A stretch of DNA of 64,000 nucleotides from JASHVB01 sp963780805 (lineage in GTDB: Bacteria > Pseudomonadota > Alphaproteobacteria > Acetobacterales > Acetobacteraceae): NCBI GenBank assembly GCA_963780805.1, contig CAWADP010000021.1, positions 76,389 through 140,388 on the forward strand, given 5' to 3'. Below the pieces are notes generated by a model that worked only from the letters and a program-made list of their open reading frames with translations, was not told the DNA's origin and searched no databases. The number at the start of each line of letters is the position of its first letter. Position 1 is the stretch's first letter. A program made the translations under genes and the position numbers. Below, piece after piece: positions 29,444 through 38,926 of this stretch.

Positions 29444-29598
29444 TTTGAAACACAGATTTCACAGATTTCACAGATTAAGGCACAGAGCATTTTCGGAAAA
29501 TCCGATGCCAGGGAATGTCGATGCCGAACATTCGGATGCATAAATATTATTACTTATCCGTGCCTTAATCTGTGAAATCTGTGAAATCTGTGTTTCAA
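29444..29598. repeat. Palindrome with 40-bp arms, family C copy 1
   Basis: The arms are TTTGAAACACAGATTTCACA, continuing with GATTTCACAGATTAAGGCACAG, and the reverse complement at 29560-29598. They enclose about 75 bp. The same arms, around different inner sequence, occur at 45747-45940. Confidence 0.85.
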
Positions 29599-29728
29599 CC
29601 GTTCCTTCTGCCACCAACGGCACGAACCTGCACGACCGGCCGCGAGCCCAACGCCAACGTTGGGCCGCGTCTTTCGCCGCATGAGCAGACGCCGTACTCT
29701 CCCGGCAACCGAAGGGAGCCGGGCGTCC

Positions 29729-31651
29729 ATGGGCAGAATCACGTTAGCGGGCATCGATCTCGCGTTGTGGGACGGCGGTGACGGGCCGCCGTTGTTGTTC
29801 TTGCACGGTGCCGGCGGCTTCCGCCCCGACGACGCGTTCGTCACCCTGCTGAGCCAACACCGTCGCGTGATCGCACCATCGCATCCTGGCTTCGGCGACT
29901 CCGCCCTGCCTGACTGGCTGGACCGGCCCGACGACGTAGCCCTGCTGTACCTGGAATTGTTGGCGCGGCTGGACTGCGGGCCATGCGACCTGATCGGTTG
30001 CTCGCTCGGCGGCTGGATCGGGGCCGAGCTTGCGAGCATGGTACCAGAACGATTCCGCCGGATCGTCCTGGTCGGGCCGGTCGGCGTGAAGCTGGGCGGG
30101 CGCGACACGCTGGACATCCCCGACATCTTCGCCATGCCGGCAACGGACGTAGAGGCGCTGCTGTACCACGACCCCGACCGTCACCGCCCTGACCCGTCCA
30201 AACTTTCGGACGCGCAGCTCGCCGTCATGCTGCGCAATCGCGAGGCGACGGCGCTGTTGACATGGGAACCGTACATGCACAATCCCAAGCTGCGCCACCG
30301 CTTGCATCGCATCGCCTGCCCCACCTTGTTCTTGCGCGGGGAGAGCGATGGGCTGGTGTCCGCCGCGTATCTCGAAGGCTACGCCCGGCTGCTGCCTGAT
30401 GCGGCCACCACGACCATTGCCGCCGCCGGCCACGTGCCACAGCAAGAGCAGCCGGCCGCGTTCGTCGACGCGGTGCTGGCGTTCCTCGGCCGCCGAACGG
30501 GGAGAAAGCTGATGCGTGCGTGGCATTTTAGCGAGACCGCCTATCACCTGCTGCCGCCGGCGGAAACCTACCCATCCATCCGCGTGACCCTGCCAAACCG
30601 GCACTACGATCCGCGCACCGGTGCCGATCTCTACCATCGCTATCTCGACGAGTGGTTGCTCGCCGAGGACGAGGGCCTGGAGATCATGCTCAACGAGCAC
30701 CACCAGACCGCCACCTGCGTCGATCCCGCCGCGCCGCTGATGCTGGCGGTGTTGGCACGGCAAAGCCGCAAGGCGCGGCTGCTGATTCTCGGCAATCCGA
30801 TCGCCAACCGTCGTCAGCCGGTGCGGGTAGCGGAGGAAATGGCGATGATCGACGTGCTGTCGCGCGGTCGGCTGGAGGCTGGCTTCGTGCGCGGCGTGCC
30901 ATATGAAATCTCGCCGGCCAACAGCAACCCGGTGCGGATGCAAGAGCGCGAGTGGGAAGCGCTCGACGTGATCGTGAAGGCCTGGACGCATCACGACGGG
31001 CCGGTGAGTTTCGAAGGACGCTTCTTCCATGCGCGGCAGATCAACATCTGGCCGCGTCCCTGGCAGCAGCCGCATCCGCCGATTTGGATCAGCACCACCA
31101 GCCCCGGCGGTGCGGCGCGTGTTGGTGCTCGGGGCTACGTTCAGGCAACGTTCCTGACCGGGTTCGACGGGACCAAACGCATCTTCGACGGGTATCGCGG
31201 CGCGTGGCGCGAAGCCGGGCGTGGCGATGTGGTGCCGAACGATCGGCTGGCCTACGCGGCGCTGGTCTATACCGGCGAAACCGAGGCGGCGGCGCATGCC
31301 GGGGCAGAGAAGCTGCTATGGTACATCACCTCGAACAAGGTGCCGCCGCATTTCTCGGCGCCGCCGGGGTATATACCGGTCGAGGCGGGCGTGCGCATGC
31401 TGCGCGGCGAGGAGCACCCGCTGAGCGCGTTCCGCCGCGGCGCCAGCGTGGAAGGCGCGATCGCCGCGGGCATCATGATGGCAGGGACGCCGGACCAGGT
31501 AGAGGCGCAACTTCGGAAAGTTTACAACCATGTCGGTGGCTTCGGGCATCTGCTGATCATGGGGCAGGCGGGTTTTCTGGAGCATGAGGAGACGGCGGCG
31601 GGGATCCGCATGTTTGCGCGAGAAGTGTACCCGCGGGTGCGCGATTGGTGA
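29729..31651 (+). CDS. Alpha/beta hydrolase joined in frame to an LLM-class flavin-dependent oxidoreductase
   Basis: Residues 1 to about 260 form an alpha/beta hydrolase: oxyanion loop L-F-L-H-G-A-G-G, nucleophile elbow I-G-C-S-L-G-G-W, and catalytic His in A-A-G-H-V-P-Q-Q. From residue 261 (M-R-A-W-H-F-S-E) a bacterial luciferase-like monooxygenase follows, with E-G-L-E-I-M-L-N-E-H-H, G-R-L-E-A-G-F-V-R-G and A-G-T-P-D-Q-V. At the junction a strong ribosome site (GGGGAGA) precedes ATG at 30510, and a TGA overlapping that ATG lies in another frame. Two coupled genes joined by a one-base indel is therefore as likely as a true fusion. ATG at 29729 follows GAAGGGAG; the substrate is unknown. Confidence 0.8.
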   Translation: MGRITLAGIDLALWDGGDGPPLLFLHGAGGFRPDDAFVTLLSQHRRVIAPSHPGFGDSALPDWLDRPDDVALLYLELLARLDCGPCDLIGCSLGGWIGAELASMVPERFRRIVLVGPVGVKLGGRDTLDIPDIFAMPATDVEALLYHDPDRHRPDPSKLSDAQLAVMLRNREATALLTWEPYMHNPKLRHRLHRIACPTLFLRGESDGLVSAAYLEGYARLLPDAATTTIAAAGHVPQQEQPAAFVDAVLAFLGRRTGRKLMRAWHFSETAYHLLPPAETYPSIRVTLPNRHYDPRTGADLYHRYLDEWLLAEDEGLEIMLNEHHQTATCVDPAAPLMLAVLARQSRKARLLILGNPIANRRQPVRVAEEMAMIDVLSRGRLEAGFVRGVPYEISPANSNPVRMQEREWEALDVIVKAWTHHDGPVSFEGRFFHARQINIWPRPWQQPHPPIWISTTSPGGAARVGARGYVQATFLTGFDGTKRIFDGYRGAWREAGRGDVVPNDRLAYAALVYTGETEAAAHAGAEKLLWYITSNKVPPHFSAPPGYIPVEAGVRMLRGEEHPLSAFRRGASVEGAIAAGIMMAGTPDQVEAQLRKVYNHVGGFGHLLIMGQAGFLEHEETAAGIRMFAREVYPRVRDW

Positions 31652-31755
31652 GTGGGTGATCGTTTCGGTGAGCGGGTGATGCCCTTGGTGAGTGATGCCC
31701 TTTGGTGAGTGATGCCCTTGGTGAGCGAGTGATGCCCTTGGTGAGCGGGTAAATC
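31652..31755. repeat. Tandem repeats of about 18-20 bp
   Basis: Repeats of GTGAGCGGGTGATGCCCTTG with losses in the middle copies; at least five units. It lies between the LLM oxidoreductase and trmJ. Confidence 0.85.
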
Positions 31756-31778
31756 CTTGTGACCTCTGATCCGAGCCA

Positions 31779-32630
31779 ATGACCGGCCGCGAAAAAGGCG
31801 CCGCGCTGGAACCGATCGGCAACACGCCCGTCGTCATCCTTGTTCGCCCGCAGCTTGCGGACAACATCGGCGCCTGCGCGCGCGCCATGGCCAATGGGGG
31901 TCTGTTCCACCTGCGTCTCGTTGCCCCGCGCGAGGGTTGGCCGCAGCCCAAGGCCTGGCGCAACTCCTCTGGTGCGCACCGCATCCTCGATGAGCTCACG
32001 GTGCATCAGACCGTGGCTGAAGCGGTGGCGGACCTGCAGCATGTCTTCGCCACCTGTCCGCGTCCGCGCCACATCATCAAGCCGGTGCTCACCGCCCGCG
32101 GCGCTGCTCATGAACTGCGTGAGATCTGCGCCCGTGATTTGCGCGCCGGCCTGCTGTTCGGACCGGAGCGTGCTGGGCTGGACAACGACGATATGGCACA
32201 GGCCGACGCGCTGGTGCGCTATCCGCTCAACCCTGCCTTCATGTCGCTGAATTTAGCGCAGGCAGTGATGGTGCTGGCCTACGAATGGTGGATGGCCGAC
32301 GAACCTACGCCGCCCGGCACGCTGATGACCAACGAAACGCGCGTCGCCACCAAGGCCGAGCTGGAGAATTTTCTGGCCCATCTGGTGGACCAGCTCGATG
32401 CCAGCGGCTTTCTCCGCAACGCAGAGAAGCGGCCGGGTATGGTGCGCAACATCCGGCATTTCTTCCAGCGCGGCGAGGTGACGGAGCAGGAACTGCGCTC
32501 GCTGCACGGGGTTGTGACAGAGCTGGCCGTGGGCCGCCGCCAGCGCGGACGGCAGGAAGCCGACGAGCCTGAGAAGAATACTCCCCCTCACCTTGTGGGC
32601 TCGGGCCACGAAGCGGACCAAGGGCACTGA
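31779..32630 (+). CDS. trmJ: tRNA/rRNA methyltransferase, SpoU/TrmJ type
   Basis: 283 residues. The SPOUT core reads V-V-I-L-V-R-P-Q-L-A-D-N-I-G-A-C-A-R-A-M near the N-terminus, L-L-F-G-P-E-R-A-G-L in motif 2 and Y-P-L-N-P-A-F-M-S-L-N-L-A-Q-A in motif 3, forming the SAM-binding knot. TrmJ makes 2'-O-methyl cytidine/uridine at position 32 of tRNA. The C-terminal helical tail (R-N-I-R-H-F-F-Q-R) is usual. The last 18 codons (from P-P-H-L-V-G-S-G-H) come from a fragment of repeat family P, so the original stop was probably earlier. Confidence 0.85.
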   Translation: MTGREKGAALEPIGNTPVVILVRPQLADNIGACARAMANGGLFHLRLVAPREGWPQPKAWRNSSGAHRILDELTVHQTVAEAVADLQHVFATCPRPRHIIKPVLTARGAAHELREICARDLRAGLLFGPERAGLDNDDMAQADALVRYPLNPAFMSLNLAQAVMVLAYEWWMADEPTPPGTLMTNETRVATKAELENFLAHLVDQLDASGFLRNAEKRPGMVRNIRHFFQRGEVTEQELRSLHGVVTELAVGRRQRGRQEADEPEKNTPPHLVGSGHEADQGH

Positions 32631-32759
32631 CCTGCAAGCGGCGCGGTGCATCGCACCGGAATTTGACACATTGCAGCAATCTCATCCACTCGCAACCTCC
32701 GCCCTCTCTTGGCTGTCCTATGTGGTTAGGGCAGACTGCCACCGGGACCAGGCACCAGA

Positions 32760-34168
32760 ATGAACCGTCGCACCGGCCTTCTCGTCACCACGGCCTTCCT
32801 CGCCGGCATCGCCGTCGCGGGACCGGCGGCGCATTTCCTTGTGCCGCGCTTCCAACCCGCCTTCGCCGGCACCGTCAGCAGCGCCGACGCCCGCGAGCAA
32901 TCCCTCACCCTGTTCGGCCAGGTGCTGGAGCGCGTGCGCGCCGACTACGTCGATCCGGTGAAGACCAGCCACGCTGATCCATTACTCCCTGAACGGCATG
33001 CTGGCGGGCCTCGATCCGCACAGCGGCTACATGGATCCGCAGGAATGGCACGAGATGCAGCTCGAGACCGAGGGCCATTTCGGCGGCCTCGGCATGACCG
33101 TGACCGCCGACGGCGGGCTGCTGAAGGTGATCGCCCCGATCGACGGCACCCCCGCCGCGCGCGCCGGCATCAAGCCGGGCGACCTGATCGTTTCGGTAAA
33201 CGGCAAGACGATTGAAGGCCTGACCCTCGAGCAAGCGGTGGACGAGCTGCGCGGTCCGCCCGACACCCAGGTGCAGTTGACCATCAAGCGCCAGGACGAT
33301 CCCAACCCGATCGTGCTGAAACTGACGCGCGAGATCGTCCACATGCAGGTGGTCAAGAGCAGGCGCGAGGCAGACATCGGCTATGTGCGGCTCAGCGTAT
33401 TCAACGACGACACCAACCGCGGCCTGCGCACGGCAGTCGCCGATTTCCATAAGTCCGGCAAACTGGACGGGCTGGTGCTCGACCTGCGCAACAATCCAGG
33501 CGGACTGCTGGACCAGGCGGTGTCGGTGGCGAATGATTTCCTCAACAACGGCGAGATCGTTTCGACCCGCGGACGCCAGTCGGACGACGATCACGCGTGG
33601 TACGCCCATCCGGGCGACATCGTGCACGGCGTTCCGATCGTGGTGCTGGTCAATGACGGCTCCGCCTCGGCCAGCGAGATCGTTTCCGGCGCGTTGCAGG
33701 ACGACCATCGCGCGGTGATCATGGGTACCCGCAGCTTCGGCAAAGGCTCGGTGCAGACCTTGTTCCCGTTGGATAACGGCGGCGCGATCCGGCTGACCAC
33801 GGCGCGCTACTACACGCCAGGCGGCCACTCCATCCAGAACGAGGGCATCACGCCCGACGTCGTGGTGCACGAAACCGACAAGCCGGAAGCGAGCTTCGTG
33901 CCGGCGCATGAATGGGACCTGAACAATACGCTGCATATCCCGGCGAACCAGAGGGCGGCGACGACGCGTCCGCCGTTGCCGGCCGCCGCGGGGCTGGCGG
34001 ACAAGCCGCCGGCGAACTGGCCGAAATACGATCCGGACAAGCCCGAACACCGATTTCCAGTTGCACCAGGCGATCGAGCTGCTGCACCGGATGATCGCGC
34101 AGGGCGTCACGCTGACGCCGACGGGGCAGAAGGTGCCGCCGCAGAAGGTGGCGCGCAGCCCGGCTTGA
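32760..34168 (+). CDS. ctpA: C-terminal processing peptidase, S41 family (two frameshifts)
   Basis: An exported protease with an N-terminal signal/anchor (G-L-L-V-T-T-A-F-L-A-G-I-A-V-A). It has the block L-A-G-L-D-P-H-S-G-Y-M, a PDZ domain (G-L-G-M-T-V, I-K-P-G-D-L-I-V-S-V-N-G) and the S41 core: L-R-N-N-P-G-G-L-L-D, catalytic serine region D-G-S-A-S-A-S-E near 300, catalytic lysine in F-G-K-G-S near 326. It cleaves C-terminal tails of periplasmic proteins. Frame changes are needed near 32970 (before Y-S-L-N-G-M) and near 34050, after which it ends L-H-Q-A-I-E-L-L-H ... A-R-S-P-A. About 469 residues, normal length. Confidence 0.9.
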
Positions 34169-34220
34169 CTTGGACCCCGCTTCCTCCCGACCGTTGCGGT
34201 GCAAACGGCGGGAGGCGGCA

Positions 34221-34985
34221 ATGGCGGAACTCGATGCACGGCGGCAGAAGCTGAAGGACGACTTCGTCGCCGCGCGCGGCTACTGGAGCTCGCTGTGGGA
34301 CGGCGTGCTGGAACTGGCGCCGGAGTACTTCGAGGCGTACAGCGTGTTTTCCTCGGTGCCGTGGAAGCACGGCACGCTGCCGCCGAAGATCAAGGAACTG
34401 ATCTACGTGGCGGTCGATGCGTCCACGACGCATTTGTACAATCCGGGGACGCGCATCCATATCGCCAACGCCCTGCGCCAGGGCGCGACGCGCGACGAGG
34501 TGATGGAAGTGCTGCAGCTCGTGTCGGTGCTGGGCATCCATACCATGACGACCGGGCTGCCGATCCTGGTGGATGAGCTGCGCAAGGCGGACCGTGGCGA
34601 CGAGGTGGCGGCGGCGGCGCTGACGCCGGAGCAAGAGCAGACGAAGCAGGCGTTCGTGGCGACGCGCGGGTATTGGACCCCGGTGTGGGAGCAGTTGCTG
34701 ACGCTGTCTCCGGCGTTTTTCGATGCGTATGCGCGGCTGTCGTCGGTGCCATGGACGCATGGGACGCTGGAGCCGAAGATCAAGGAATTCCTCTATATCG
34801 CGATCGACGCGGCGACGACGCATCTCTATGTGCCGGGGCTGCGCGTGCATATCCAGAACGCGCTGCGGCTGGGGGCGACGGTGGCGGAGGTGATGGAAGT
34901 GCTGGAACTGACCAGCGCGATCGGCATTCATACGATCACCGAGGGCGTGCCGGTGCTGATGGAGGAGGCGAAGAGGGCGGGTTGA
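34221..34985 (+). CDS. Double carboxymuconolactone-decarboxylase-domain protein
   Basis: 254 residues made of two similar halves. Each has A-R-G-Y-W or T-R-G-Y-W, then S-S-V-P-W-x-H-G-T-L, then P-K-I-K-E and T-T-H-L-Y-x-P-G-x-R-x-H-I. This is the AhpD/CMD fold; the CxxC of peroxidase-type members is absent, but the histidine of the active region remains in each half. ATG at 34221 follows a GGGAGGCGG ribosome site. No role can be assigned. The gene starts 53 bp after ctpA. Confidence 0.8.
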   Translation: MAELDARRQKLKDDFVAARGYWSSLWDGVLELAPEYFEAYSVFSSVPWKHGTLPPKIKELIYVAVDASTTHLYNPGTRIHIANALRQGATRDEVMEVLQLVSVLGIHTMTTGLPILVDELRKADRGDEVAAAALTPEQEQTKQAFVATRGYWTPVWEQLLTLSPAFFDAYARLSSVPWTHGTLEPKIKEFLYIAIDAATTHLYVPGLRVHIQNALRLGATVAEVMEVLELTSAIGIHTITEGVPVLMEEAKRAG

Positions 34986-35614
34986 ATAGTTGAATAGCGG
35001 TGCGGGCGCCGTAGCGGGACGCGCTTGTGCTGGGATGCGAGCAACGCCGTGCGCCTGACGCCGTGCGGCACCCAGGCAGCGACGACCATCAGCGGTCGGC
35101 TGGATGATCACAGGAGGCGTGGCGGGAACTGAACGGCGCGACAAGGGGCTTGCGTCAGCGATGCGCGCGGCCGGCGCCGGGGTGCCGACCCACCGTGGCT
35201 TCTCAGGCTCTGCCATCGATGTAGGGCGAGGGGCCGCATGCCGGTTGCCGGCCCATCCGCGTGGATCAGCGTGCATCTTGCTCTTATCTGCGTTTCAATT
35301 CTTGCTTTGCCGCCAACCGGGACCATGCCCTGCTGGGCGCTGGCAACGGCAGGGGACAAGACTCCATGCGCAGCGGAACCCCCGGAACTGACGTTGCCAA
35401 CGCAGCCGCTGCATGTCCGTACCCGGAGGAAAGCGGCTCCATCCCGGAGCCACCGCACCGACCGCACTGACCGCACGCTTGCACACCTCGCCGCTGCCCC
35501 CACCGCGTTTTCTGCATCCTTCCGTTATTATGTTTGACATATCCTCCCGCCTGTGCTAACACCCACGCCGCTTGGTGCAACCCGCGAAGAAAGGCGACGC
35601 CCGTCAGTCCCGCC
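34986..35614. other. Long intergenic region, no recognised gene
   Basis: About 630 bp. Open frames exist on both strands, but they are GC-skewed and have no recognisable motif, signal peptide or ribosome site. It marks the left edge of the accessory stretch that follows. Confidence 0.5.
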
Positions 35615-36055
35615 ATGATGTCCAACGCAATCACCGCTCCGGCCGACGCCTACGCCCCCGGTGCAGACCGGGACGGGACAAATGCGTCCGCGCGCCTGCC
35701 CGAGTGGCTCGTCCACCTCATGGCGCTGGTCATCCGCTTTATCGTCGAGCATAGCCTCGCCGCGCGCACACGCCGCTTCAGCCTGCCGTCATGGTGGCAC
35801 TATCGGCCGGATCTGCCGCCCGGCTCCGTGCAGCAACTGGCCGCATCGAGACGCGGCGCGTTCGGCAATGCGATCGCCTGGATGTGCCGCCGCCGCGGCA
35901 TTGGGCCGGGGCATCCGGATTGGCCGGAGCTGTCGCGTGCAATCGTGGCGTTCGGCGGCAGCGTCGCGGGGTTCCGCGCCGGCCTTCCCGCGTGCGGGCT
36001 GCAATGGTGGGAGCATACCATCACGATTGGCAGACTAAGGAAATCAATGGGTTAG
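35615..36055 (+). CDS. Hypothetical protein of a Trp/Gly-rich kind
   Basis: 146 residues. After a variable N-terminus comes a hydrophobic helix (L-V-H-L-M-A-L-V-I-R-F-I-V-E) and a conserved-looking part: P-S-W-W-H-Y-R-P-D-L-P-P-G-S, A-F-G-N-A-I-A-W-M-C-R-R-R-G-I-G-P-G-H-P-D-W, ending L-Q-W-W-E. The density of W, G and P suggests a real folded protein. I think similar proteins occur in Acetobacteraceae, but no function is known. ATG codons at 35615 and 35618 are both possible. Confidence 0.6.
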   Translation: MMSNAITAPADAYAPGADRDGTNASARLPEWLVHLMALVIRFIVEHSLAARTRRFSLPSWWHYRPDLPPGSVQQLAASRRGAFGNAIAWMCRRRGIGPGHPDWPELSRAIVAFGGSVAGFRAGLPACGLQWWEHTITIGRLRKSMG

Positions 36056-36258
36056 GGATACAGCCCGTCGTCCAGGCTTGTGCGGACCATCCGGTCTGGC
36101 GGCGGCTGCACCAGCACGACAAGGTTGGCTGGCGTCGGGCGGGAAAAGGCGGAGCCGGGAGGCACCTGGAGCGGACAACAAAACCCGCCACGATGAGGCT
36201 TGAGGCCGGGAGGGTCGTTTCCTATCTGTGCTGAAGTGCTTTACGAAGCTACGATACT

Positions 36259-36666
36259 ATGGAGCCGACGGGGATGGGAATCATCACCTTCGCTGGGGCA
36301 TTGGCCGTGATGTTCATGGGCGCCTTTGCTGCGCCCCGAGGCTGGAAAGTTTGGCCGGAAGCCCCTGTCCAGGCATATGTCTGGTTTCTTGTCGGTCTGG
36401 CACCGATCTTGGGGGTGTGTGTGATGTGGGTACGAACGGGGGATCAACCGGTGTGGGCTGTCAGGGTCGTCTTGTGTTCGATTTTGGGCGCGGTTGGCGT
36501 CATCACTGGATTGTCCATAACTGAGGCGATGTATCCTGTGGCGAACGCTCAACCGACACAGCCGACGCAATCGGCCCCCTCCGTCGGCAGCAACAATACC
36601 GTCGTGAACATGACTCCGCCTCCGAGTATGGGAAGCGGAAACACCTTTGTCGGCCCAACCGACTGA
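36259..36666 (+). CDS. Small membrane protein with a Gly/Asn-rich tail; in-frame UGA then further coding-like sequence
   Basis: 135 residues with three hydrophobic segments (I-T-F-A-G-A-L-A-V-M-F-M-G-A-F, V-W-F-L-V-G-L-A-P-I-L-G, V-V-L-C-S-I-L-G-A-V-G-V), then a polar tail with repeated G-S/N-N-T-V-V and G-N-T-F-V-G motifs. After TGA at 36664 the same frame carries on for 43 codons to TAA at 36796 with matching style (N-G-A-T-I-L-N-R-G-G-V-A-I-G-A-G-A, then A-I-G-A-G-A-G). A nonsense change or a read-through stop is possible. No known family is recognised. Confidence 0.55.
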   Translation: MEPTGMGIITFAGALAVMFMGAFAAPRGWKVWPEAPVQAYVWFLVGLAPILGVCVMWVRTGDQPVWAVRVVLCSILGAVGVITGLSITEAMYPVANAQPTQPTQSAPSVGSNNTVVNMTPPPSMGSGNTFVGPTD

Positions 36667-36853
36667 AACGGTGCTACGATTCTCAATCGAGGCGGCGTTG
36701 CGATTGGCGCTGGCGCACAAGCCGATCCAACGTCGATAGCAATCGGCGCTGGCGCAGGGGGCGGGAGTGTCTCCCATCCACCGAGCCAGAAGCCGTAACG
36801 TCCCGCCAGAAGCGTTCCTGGGCCAGCGCCAGCCGCCTTCGGGAGACTGCGCG

Positions 36854-37090
36854 ATGGAGTGGGTATCCTGTCTAGCCGGAGCGGCAGGTGGTTACTGGCT
36901 TCTTTTCCGGGTTTGTGAGTACGTGGAACGGCGTTACCAGCCGGTTCCTCCCGATTGGGTGCTGATAATGGGCGCACCGCCGTTCTTCTTTCTGTTCGTT
37001 TTGGGCGGCGGATTTTGCGGGTTGCTATGTCAGGACATTGTATTCGACCACGGACGTGTCGCCCGCTATCTGCTGCACATTATGGGCTGA
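36854..37090 (+). CDS. Small hypothetical membrane protein
   Basis: 78 residues with two hydrophobic stretches: L-A-G-A-A-G-G-Y-W-L-L-F and I-M-G-A-P-P-F-F-F-L-F-V-L-G-G-G-F-C-G-L-L. ATG at 36854 follows GGGAG. Not recognised; one of a cluster of small hypothetical genes in this island. Confidence 0.45.
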   Translation: MEWVSCLAGAAGGYWLLFRVCEYVERRYQPVPPDWVLIMGAPPFFFLFVLGGGFCGLLCQDIVFDHGRVARYLLHIMG

Positions 37091-37144
37091 AATCACACCG
37101 AAGGCGATTTACCCTCGCCGAACGTGGCGACCGTTGCACATTAG

Positions 37145-37682
37145 CTAGCTCACCAGTCTAAATAACTTTGCCTGCAATACGGTGGCCGATGTGTCCGAGA
37201 TGAGGTTCACCCTATAGAGCATCCCGGCTATCCCCGATAGACTTGACCAATAAATATCTGCTGAATCTCCTCCACCTGTCACGCTCTCATAATAGACTCC
37301 ATCTATCATTCCGTTGACGGTCAGGATAGGAATGGAAGGCACAAAACCCCCCTGACCTGCGACACTCCCAGTTAGAGTCATCCACGACCTCGCAGCCACT
37401 AAGGAAAATGTCTGTCTTGAAGAAGTTACCATCATTCCTAACTACATGTTCTAAAACGGTATTCGTTCTTGAATTCACGGTGAACTCGAGGTCAGAGCCG
37501 ACCTTGAATCCATATTTGCACTGATAGTCTTGATCCAATAACGGAAGCTTGCCATCTAGATCAGACCTCGGAGCGAGGCAATACGTCTGCGTCACCATGT
37601 GCGACTGTGTACACGCGGTCAATACCAGTAGCCCAACTATTAAGCAATCGCCCAGCCATCGCATCACCCACCCCGCTGCCAT
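37145..37682 (-). CDS. Hypothetical lipoprotein (one frameshift)
   Basis: The N-terminus has an uncharged helix and lipobox (L-L-V-L-T-A-C), so the mature protein would be attached to a membrane by its first Cys. It continues Q-D-Y-Q-C-K-Y-G-F-K-V-G and F-L-S-G-C-E-V-V-D-D-S-N-W. A frame change near 37360 leads into G-G-F-V-P-S-I-P and I-Y-W-S-S-L-S-G-I-A-G-M. Total about 179 residues. The region is less GC-rich than the rest of the window, in keeping with acquired DNA. Function unknown. Confidence 0.55.
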
Positions 37683-37777
37683 TTTGCTGCCCCGTTGCCG
37701 TGCGGCGTAGGGCTGACCAGCCGGTCAATTCCGGCGGCGGCGGAGGGGGGTTCGGAATGGTTCGCCCGCAACATCTG

Positions 37778-38152
37778 TCATGGTCTGTCCCCCCTGGCTT
37801 GTGGCGACATCGCGGCCTTGTCGAAGCTATCCGGCACGCAACTGATAGCGGCAAGGTTTGAGTCAAGCTCTTTTAAAGAACGCACCCTTGCCAGATCGCT
37901 GTTTGCCGCATCGATTTGGTTTGCCTGCAACAGGCGGTCGGCTTCCACCATAAGGCGATCACGTTCCTGGAAACTGAACGTCGCAAGCCCGGCGCTGCAC
38001 CAATCTTCGATTGACTGGACTTCGGCGGGGTTTTTTGCCATTCGGAACGCGGCGTGCGTGTCGTTAACCACTTGTGCCGGGCTTTTCGGAAGTTGTGCGA
38101 AGGCTGGCGCGGCGAGCGACGCCAGCCCTAATGCCAGAACGACAACCTTCAT
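37778..38152 (-). CDS. Hypothetical secreted protein
   Basis: 124 residues with a good signal peptide (V-V-V-L-A-L-G-L-A-S-L-A-A-P-A-F-A-Q). The mature part is helical and polar with two cysteines (D-W-C-S-A-G, I-S-C-V-P-D) that could form a disulfide. Not recognised. It is on the same strand as the lipoprotein, 95 bp upstream of it. Confidence 0.6.
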   Translation of the reverse strand: MKVVVLALGLASLAAPAFAQLPKSPAQVVNDTHAAFRMAKNPAEVQSIEDWCSAGLATFSFQERDRLMVEADRLLQANQIDAANSDLARVRSLKELDSNLAAISCVPDSFDKAAMSPQARGDRP

Positions 38153-38279
38153 CGCTTGCCCCTTGGGTCCGGGCTGAGGGGGAGTCAGTCCACACTATCC
38201 CGCCACAGTAGGCGCATGAGTCGGGAAGTGCAACGACAACTTGCGGCGAGACGGATAGCTGCTAGATCGCCGACGCCCC

Positions 38280-38828
38280 ATGTCCAGGATCGTCATCGCC
38301 CGCAAACCGCCCCGCCGCCGCCGCCGGAAGCCGGCCCAGGCCGTCCAGATCGTTGCGGTAGTTGTCCATGCCAAGCTGCCGAGCAAGCGTCGGCGAGCGT
38401 CTGAGATCATTGATCCGGAGATTGAGGCGAGGGTTGCCGAGTGGTTCGCCCGCAACATCGTGCGCCCGGATGTGGGTATCAACTGTCAATGCGTTTGCAT
38501 CAGCAACGCAGCATCAACATCACCCAGCAATCCTGTGGGCGGCACGCCAACCGTTTGCTGCCAGTTGACGATGGCTGTCCTGGTGCCGGTGCCGTATATG
38601 CCGTCGGGTGTGCTGGACGCCGGCAGATACCCAAGCGCCTGTAGCTTCGCCTGTAAAGCGACTTGCTGTTCGAGCGGACGCATCGCCTCCGCCAGACCCG
38701 CTCCGGACAACCGAGCCATCCAGACATTGCGTTGCGCCAGGTACTCACGGATCAGGCACGTTTTGACCGCTGATAGATCGGGAGCCAGGAGGTTGCCATC
38801 CTCGTCGATGTCAATGTTGCCATTCTGA
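38280..38828 (+). CDS. Possible small basic protein, C-terminal part doubtful
   Basis: Only the first 65-70 residues look protein-like: I-V-I-A-R-K-P-P-R-R-R-R-R-K-P, then I-I-D-P-E-I-E-A-R-V-A-E-W-F-A-R-N-I. The rest of the frame is antisense to the peptidoglycan-binding protein gene and is likely meaningless. A 19-base segment, TGGTTCGCCCGCAACATC with its preceding base, is also present near 37758, so part of this may be a duplicated fragment. Confidence 0.25.
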   Translation: MSRIVIARKPPRRRRRKPAQAVQIVAVVVHAKLPSKRRRASEIIDPEIEARVAEWFARNIVRPDVGINCQCVCISNAASTSPSNPVGGTPTVCCQLTMAVLVPVPYMPSGVLDAGRYPSACSFACKATCCSSGRIASARPAPDNRAIQTLRCARYSRIRHVLTADRSGARRLPSSSMSMLPF

Positions 38829-38926
38829 TCGATCCCGCATGCTTGCTGTGCGGCCTGTTGGAAGTTGATGGCCTCTACCATCAGCGGCTTCCACCCAGCC
38901 GGGCCGACCATCTGCCGCAGCACGTA

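Noticed and set aside
35108..35503. Frame of 131 codons on the minus strand
   Set aside because: Arg/Ser/Pro-rich, no ribosome site and no motif; probably chance.
36664..36666. Selenocysteine at the in-frame UGA
   Set aside because: No convincing SECIS hairpin, a broken selA nearby and no known selenoprotein of this kind; kept only as a low-interest observation.
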